Assembly: GCA_021772615.1 (NCBI GenBank)
Contig: JAJFLQ010000075.1
Span: forward strand, 1 to 37,304
Direction: 5' to 3'
DNA: 37,304 nt
From: Verrucomicrobiota bacterium
Lineage (GTDB): Bacteria > Verrucomicrobiota > Lentisphaeria > JABSQK01 > JAJFLO01
Position 1 is the first letter of the stretch; the number at the start of each line of letters is the position of its first letter. Under the pieces are notes generated by a model. It was not told where the DNA came from and made no database searches. It saw only the letters and a program-made list of their open reading frames with translations. Of this stretch, positions 24,501-30,500 are shown one piece after another. Made by a program: the position numbers and the translations under genes.

Positions 24501-27500
24501 CATCGACGCAGGCGTCGTCGTCGGTGGCGACGGACTGGCCGGCACGGACGACGACGGGCTGCAGCTACAGCCGGGCAGCCCCGCAGTCGATCGCGGCAAT
24601 GCGGCCTCCCCAAATTTTCTCGAAACTGACATCCTCGGCAATGCGCGGCACGACGACGCCGGCGTGGCCAATGCCGGCCCGCTGGGCACGGATATCTCGG
24701 ATCTCGGTGCGTACGAGCGGCAGACGGACAGCTCAATTGGTCTCGTGGTGGATACCACACAGGTTGATGTGTCCGAAGGTCGTATCGGCGAAGCGTCGTT
24801 CCAGGTGAAACTTGCGGTGGAGCCGTTCGACACGGTGACCTTGTCGGTGACGGCCGACGGGGACATGGATATTTCGGTTGAGACGGGTGCGACCCTGACC
24901 TTCACCCCGGAAAACTGGGACGATTTCCAGATCGTGACGCTTACGGCGGCAGAGGATAGCGACCGTATCGACGGCAGCGCGGATATCACGATCGCCAAGG
25001 ACTCTGGTGTGAATGAGATCGTCTCTGAGACGGTGGTTGCCAACGAGGTCGACGACGATATCGAACTCACCGTTGCCAACGACGGCAACGGTACGACCGA
25101 TCCGGCAGGTGTAGTAATCATCGACACGGATCCGCCGGCGCCGACGGACATTGCGGCAACGCCGAATGCCGGCTTCGACTTTGATCAATGGAACGAGTCT
25201 ATGATGGGGATCGTCGATGATCTGGATGCCGCTGTAACCACGGTAACGACGAACGCGGACGCGACTGTCACGGCAACCTTTGCGGCGACACCGCTGTCGT
25301 TTGATGTGCAAACCGATCCGATCGCGGTGGGCGAAGGGAACACCGCGGTGTTGCGGGTGCGATTATCCGGTCAGCCGGCGGAGACGATATCGGCTACTGT
25401 GGCGTTTGACGGAACCTTTCCCGATGGCGATTCTGACCTGTCGGTTTTGGGATCCAGTATGGTCACCTTCACGACCACAGACTGGAATGATTTCGCGGCT
25501 CACGAGATCATCATCGCCGCGGCGGAGGACAACGGCGATGTCGACAACGGTCGGGCCCGGTTCCTGATCCAGAAGTCCGGCGGGATTAACCCGATCCCCG
25601 ATTCCATGGTGGTTGCAGATGAAGAGGATGACGATGCTATGGTCATTTTCGGTGCGAACGGGCAAGGCCAGATCGAGCATAACAGTATGGTCGTGAGTGG
25701 ACCGGTACTGATTGACAGCAACGATGACCTGCCCTTCGCGATCGAGGCCGTGCCGGATACCGGTCAAAGTTTTGTCGGGTGGACACTCGACAATGTGACA
25801 ATCGATCCGCCGGACCCGGCTTCGGCAATGACGGCGATTGCCGCGGTGACGGGAGCGCCTGCATCGGTAACGGCGAGCTTCCTACCGCTCCGTCAGTTCG
25901 TTATTGATGTTGATCCCATCGACGTTGGTGAAGGTCATTCGGTCGTCGTCAATGTCCAGCTGGACGAGCAGCCGCTCGATACCGTGACCGCCACGGTCTC
26001 GCTCACGAGCGATGATAACGGCATCCTTGATCTGGGCGGCGCCGCGACGTTGACGTTTACGATGTCCGACTGGAATCAGGATCATCCGATAATCGTTACG
26101 GCTGCGGAAGACGATCTGAATGTCATTGACGGCGGCGGATTACTGACCGTATCACAGACCGGTGGCAGCAACCTCATCCCAGATCGCATGGTCGACCTGA
26201 TCGAGATCGATGACGACGTTGTTCTGACCGTCGATATCGACCATGGCGGGGCGCCGGTTGCCGGCGGCACTGTTACGGTTGCTTCAAACAACACCGGGAT
26301 GCCGATTGTTGTCGACGTCCCTCCGGAATCGGTGATCATTGATGTCGATTTAATGCCGGTGACCGTCACGGCAGATCCGGCGGAAGGCTTCGGGTTCCTG
26401 AACTGGACTGAGACCGTGGGCGATTCGCTCGGTGACTCTGCACAAGGCGCCACGGTTTTTAGCGCAGCAGAAAATGCTGAGATCATCGCACACTTCAATC
26501 GGCGTCCGAACGTGAGTATCATTGATCCGGCGCACGGCTTCGAATTTACGGAATCACGCGACATCACGATTACCGCTCAGGCGTCCGATTTCGATGGCGG
26601 TTCGGTAGTAAAGGTGGCGTTTTTCCACGACGGCATCCTGATCGATGAGGATACCATGCCGGACGGCGACGTCTTCAGTGTGGTCTGGACCGATGTCGAC
26701 CCGGAATCGTTTATCACCGCAGGCGTTTACACGCTGACGGCGGTTGCGACGGATAACGCTGCCGGGACCGGATTGACGGGACTGTCGGAGCCCGTTGCGG
26801 TGACCGCAAGTGCGTTCGAGATCGATTTTGAAACTCCCACAGGTAATGAAGGGGCGATACCTGCCGATGATGGATTTCCGTTCCTCTGGGACCTCCCGTC
26901 GGACTTGCCGGTGTTCGCGTTCGACCTGCGTGTTTCCGAGGACACCGATCTGCCGACAAACCTGTCACCCAGCGAACCGAAATTGCACGGCGCCAGCCTG
27001 AGTAGTGATCCCAACGATGACGCGGCAGGCTTCGATGTCGACGAGCTGCCGTTTGATGAAACGAAACCCCTGACAGTCTGGCATCCGTTCATCGTCATTC
27101 GCTCCGGCAAGCTCGAGGGGCGCCGTTTGTTTGACTGTTGTGATCCTCACACATTGGTGGTGATCAATACCGACAAGGAACCGGTCACGGTCGAGATCGA
27201 TGAGCCGCCGGTGGGTTTCGCCATCGAATACGGTCAGACAATTGCTGTATCGGCATCTGCGTTCACGACGGCCACATCAACGCCAGTCGATGGCGATGCC
27301 GATATCGTCTTTGAAGCGCCGGACGATACCACGGAGGAAATCGACGATGCAGCCAACGACGGCGTGATCGCGCTGAACCACCCGTTTACACCCGACGCGG
27401 CGGGTAGCTGGTCTGTCCAGGTGCGCTTCAACGGCACCGCCAACCTTTTCCCCGGAAGCGATTTTCGCGAGTTTTCTGTTTTGCCGGCAACATCAACGAT

Positions 27501-30500
27501 CGAGATCTTTGACAGTATCGAGGCCACCCACCTGGCAAGTGAAGATCTGCTCGTCGTCGGGCGTTTGAAACTTGGCAAGGGCAATCCGGGCGGCGTTGAT
27601 CTATCCGGCGTCACCGTCAATGTCATCCTTACCAATCCGCTGCTGGACGAGCAGACGTATCAACCGGATGTCGACGAGAACGGTGAGTTCCAGCTGGTGA
27701 TCCCTTCAGCCGACTTTCATGACCTGGGGCAGCCCATTTTGGGAGATTGGATGATCCAGGCTGAATTTCCCGGCGACGACGACATAAATGGGTCGATCGG
27801 CGAGATGTTGACGCTGCCGATACGGGGAAAACGTGGCTACGCGATTCTGATGCAGGGAGCAGTGGCCTCCGGCGAGGGCCTTGATGAGCATAGCCATACA
27901 CTTGATTTCTGTCAGGACGTTTTCCATTCTGGTGGCCGTGGCCTCGATGCCGAAGACATCTGCTACATTCCCGCCGGCACCGTGCCGCCCGCGCACCTGA
28001 ATGCTCCGGCCGGTGCGGGGCCGGAGGACTTTTTACGTCACGCCATCGAAGTCTGGGCGCGCGATCGTATGCTTGGTGCTCCAGCGCCGCTGTTCATTGT
28101 GCTCGCGAACCACGGGGAATGGGACAAGTTTCACATGCATCCGGACATCCTGACGCCCGTGGAGCTAAATGACATGCTGGATAATCTCCGGAGTGAATTC
28201 ATGAGCGTGTCGGACGCGGACCTGAGGGATGCGCTGCTCAGTGAACCGATCGTGGTCATCCTGGGCATGTGTTTCAGCGGTAGTTTTATCGATGAATTGT
28301 CCGCTCCCGATCGGATCATCATGACCGCAGCGGCGCCCCAGGAGTTGTCGACACGCGGGCCGAATATTGGTGGTAAGCGGCAAGGTGAATATTTTGTCTA
28401 TCTGCTGTTTCGGGAGTTGGAACGGTCGCGTTCGCTACGCGATAGTTTCGACTCAGCTCGGCGTCACATTCATCGGGTGTCCGCACGTTTCGATCTTTTT
28501 GAACGGGTTTCAGGCGTCAACGCTCCTCCGTTGTTCCCAGGACAAGGTGGACAGCATCCGCTGCTGGATGATAACGCTGACGGTATCGGCACCAATGAGC
28601 CCTCGGAAACATTTGGCGACGGACAACGGGCCGCAAATGTGTTCCTCGTGGAACCTGGCAATCCGGCACGGCTCGAGATTGTCGCCAACAACCCGACCAT
28701 GTTTATCTCGGCTGATTCCGGTTTCCCGGGACAGGGCTTTCCAAATAATGACGTGCCAAGATTTTTTGCCGATGTCGTCGAGGCAACCTCAGATCTGAAT
28801 ACTATATTCATGGAAGTGAAAGTACCGGGTTCCAGCAGCACCGAAGGATCAATATCAATGCAGCAGTCATTAGACCTGGTTCCACAGGTCATGGACCCGA
28901 ATCCAGATGTTACCGATCGCGTACAATACGTGTGGCCGCGGCTGACAGGTGAGCCGAACCCTGACAACCTGTTTACCGCAGCTGATCCGGGGGTCTACGA
29001 GGTATTTTTCTATGCTGAGAACGCGACGTTCGAGATTTCCAGGCCCGGCGTGACGTTTGTGTACCGGGCACCGATTGGTGCTGATCCCTTGCCTTCTCCC
29101 GATTTGATCGCGCCGGAAGACGGCGCGGTCGTTGATTTCGGGCTGGATGACGATAATGCAATATTACAATGGAGTTCCGTGGAATCGAGTGTGGGTAATG
29201 TGAGTTATGTTCTGCGTTTCTGGACTGATCTCGAACGCACAGTTCTGGTATTCGATAGCGGGCCGCTTCCAGCACCGTTCTTCGCGTTGTCCCCCGGGGA
29301 TGTACCGGACGGCGAGCATTTCTGGGACGTCGTTGTTGCCGATGAAAGCGGCAATTTTTCCGAGCCGATACCGGAGTCCGATGTTCGATCGGTCACCGTG
29401 CTTACAACCAACAACGCATGGGGGGTCATCGCGGGGGTGATTCGCGATGCGGAGACTGGAGACCTCGTAACGCCTGAGCTGCTCACGATTCCCGGCAATA
29501 ACGTCAGCATTGTGCTGACGGACGGTCATTACCTGGCCAGGCTGCCTGCCGGAGATAATTATATTGTCGATGTTCAGGATTCCGCGTTTGTTCCCCAGCA
29601 GGTCACCGGCGTCAAAGTCACCGAAGGCGGTGAGGTGATTGTGAATTTTCAGCTTTCGGCTGTCGAAAAGACGCTGGACGTCTCGTCGACCCCGACCGGT
29701 GTGGCGATTGGCGGTGCGCATGGCGATATCACCGACTTCACCGTATCGCTGCAGACGGGTACTGTTGTGAACCTTGAGGCGCCGCTGCATCATCCTGGTT
29801 CGGACAACCCGAATGGGCCTGACTTCGATTTCGTGCGCTGGCGACTCGGTACTGCAGGACAGGGGCTTGACGATCAGGATGACGGCGTGCGTACACTCGG
29901 TTTCCCACTCGACTTCAGTGCCACTGCCGAGGCGGTCTATGCCGCGACGCAGCGTGATCTCACGGTCAAAGCGTCGGATTCGACCGGCGGCGCGCTGAGC
30001 GGCGTGCCGATCTCCGGGACATTCAATGGCGACTCAACCGAATTCGTCACGACAGTTGATGATGATGCCGACATTACACTGACCGTACCGGACGGTTTCA
30101 ACGACGGTGCCCACGACTATACCTTCGTAACGTGGGAAATCGATGGGGCTGATGCATCGCAGGGCGCCGCGACAGTGATCCTGAACGTGAATGTTGATCT
30201 TGTTGCCGAGGCGAAGTACGCAGTTGTCGACGCGCCGCCAATCGCTGTGTGTGCGGACATCACTGTGTCGCTAGATGCGGCCGGTAGTGTGCTCGTGGAC
30301 CCGATTGCTGTCGACGGCGGTAGCAGCGATGACGTGGCGCTTGTGGACCGGCAATTGGACGAGGATACGTTTGTGTGCAGTGATATCGGTGGCAATATTG
30401 TGATACTCACCGTTACCGATGGTTCTGCGCAGACCGCTTCATGCACCGCGACCGTAGTGGTGGTCGATGATCGGGCGCCGGTTGTGTCGAACTGTCCGGC

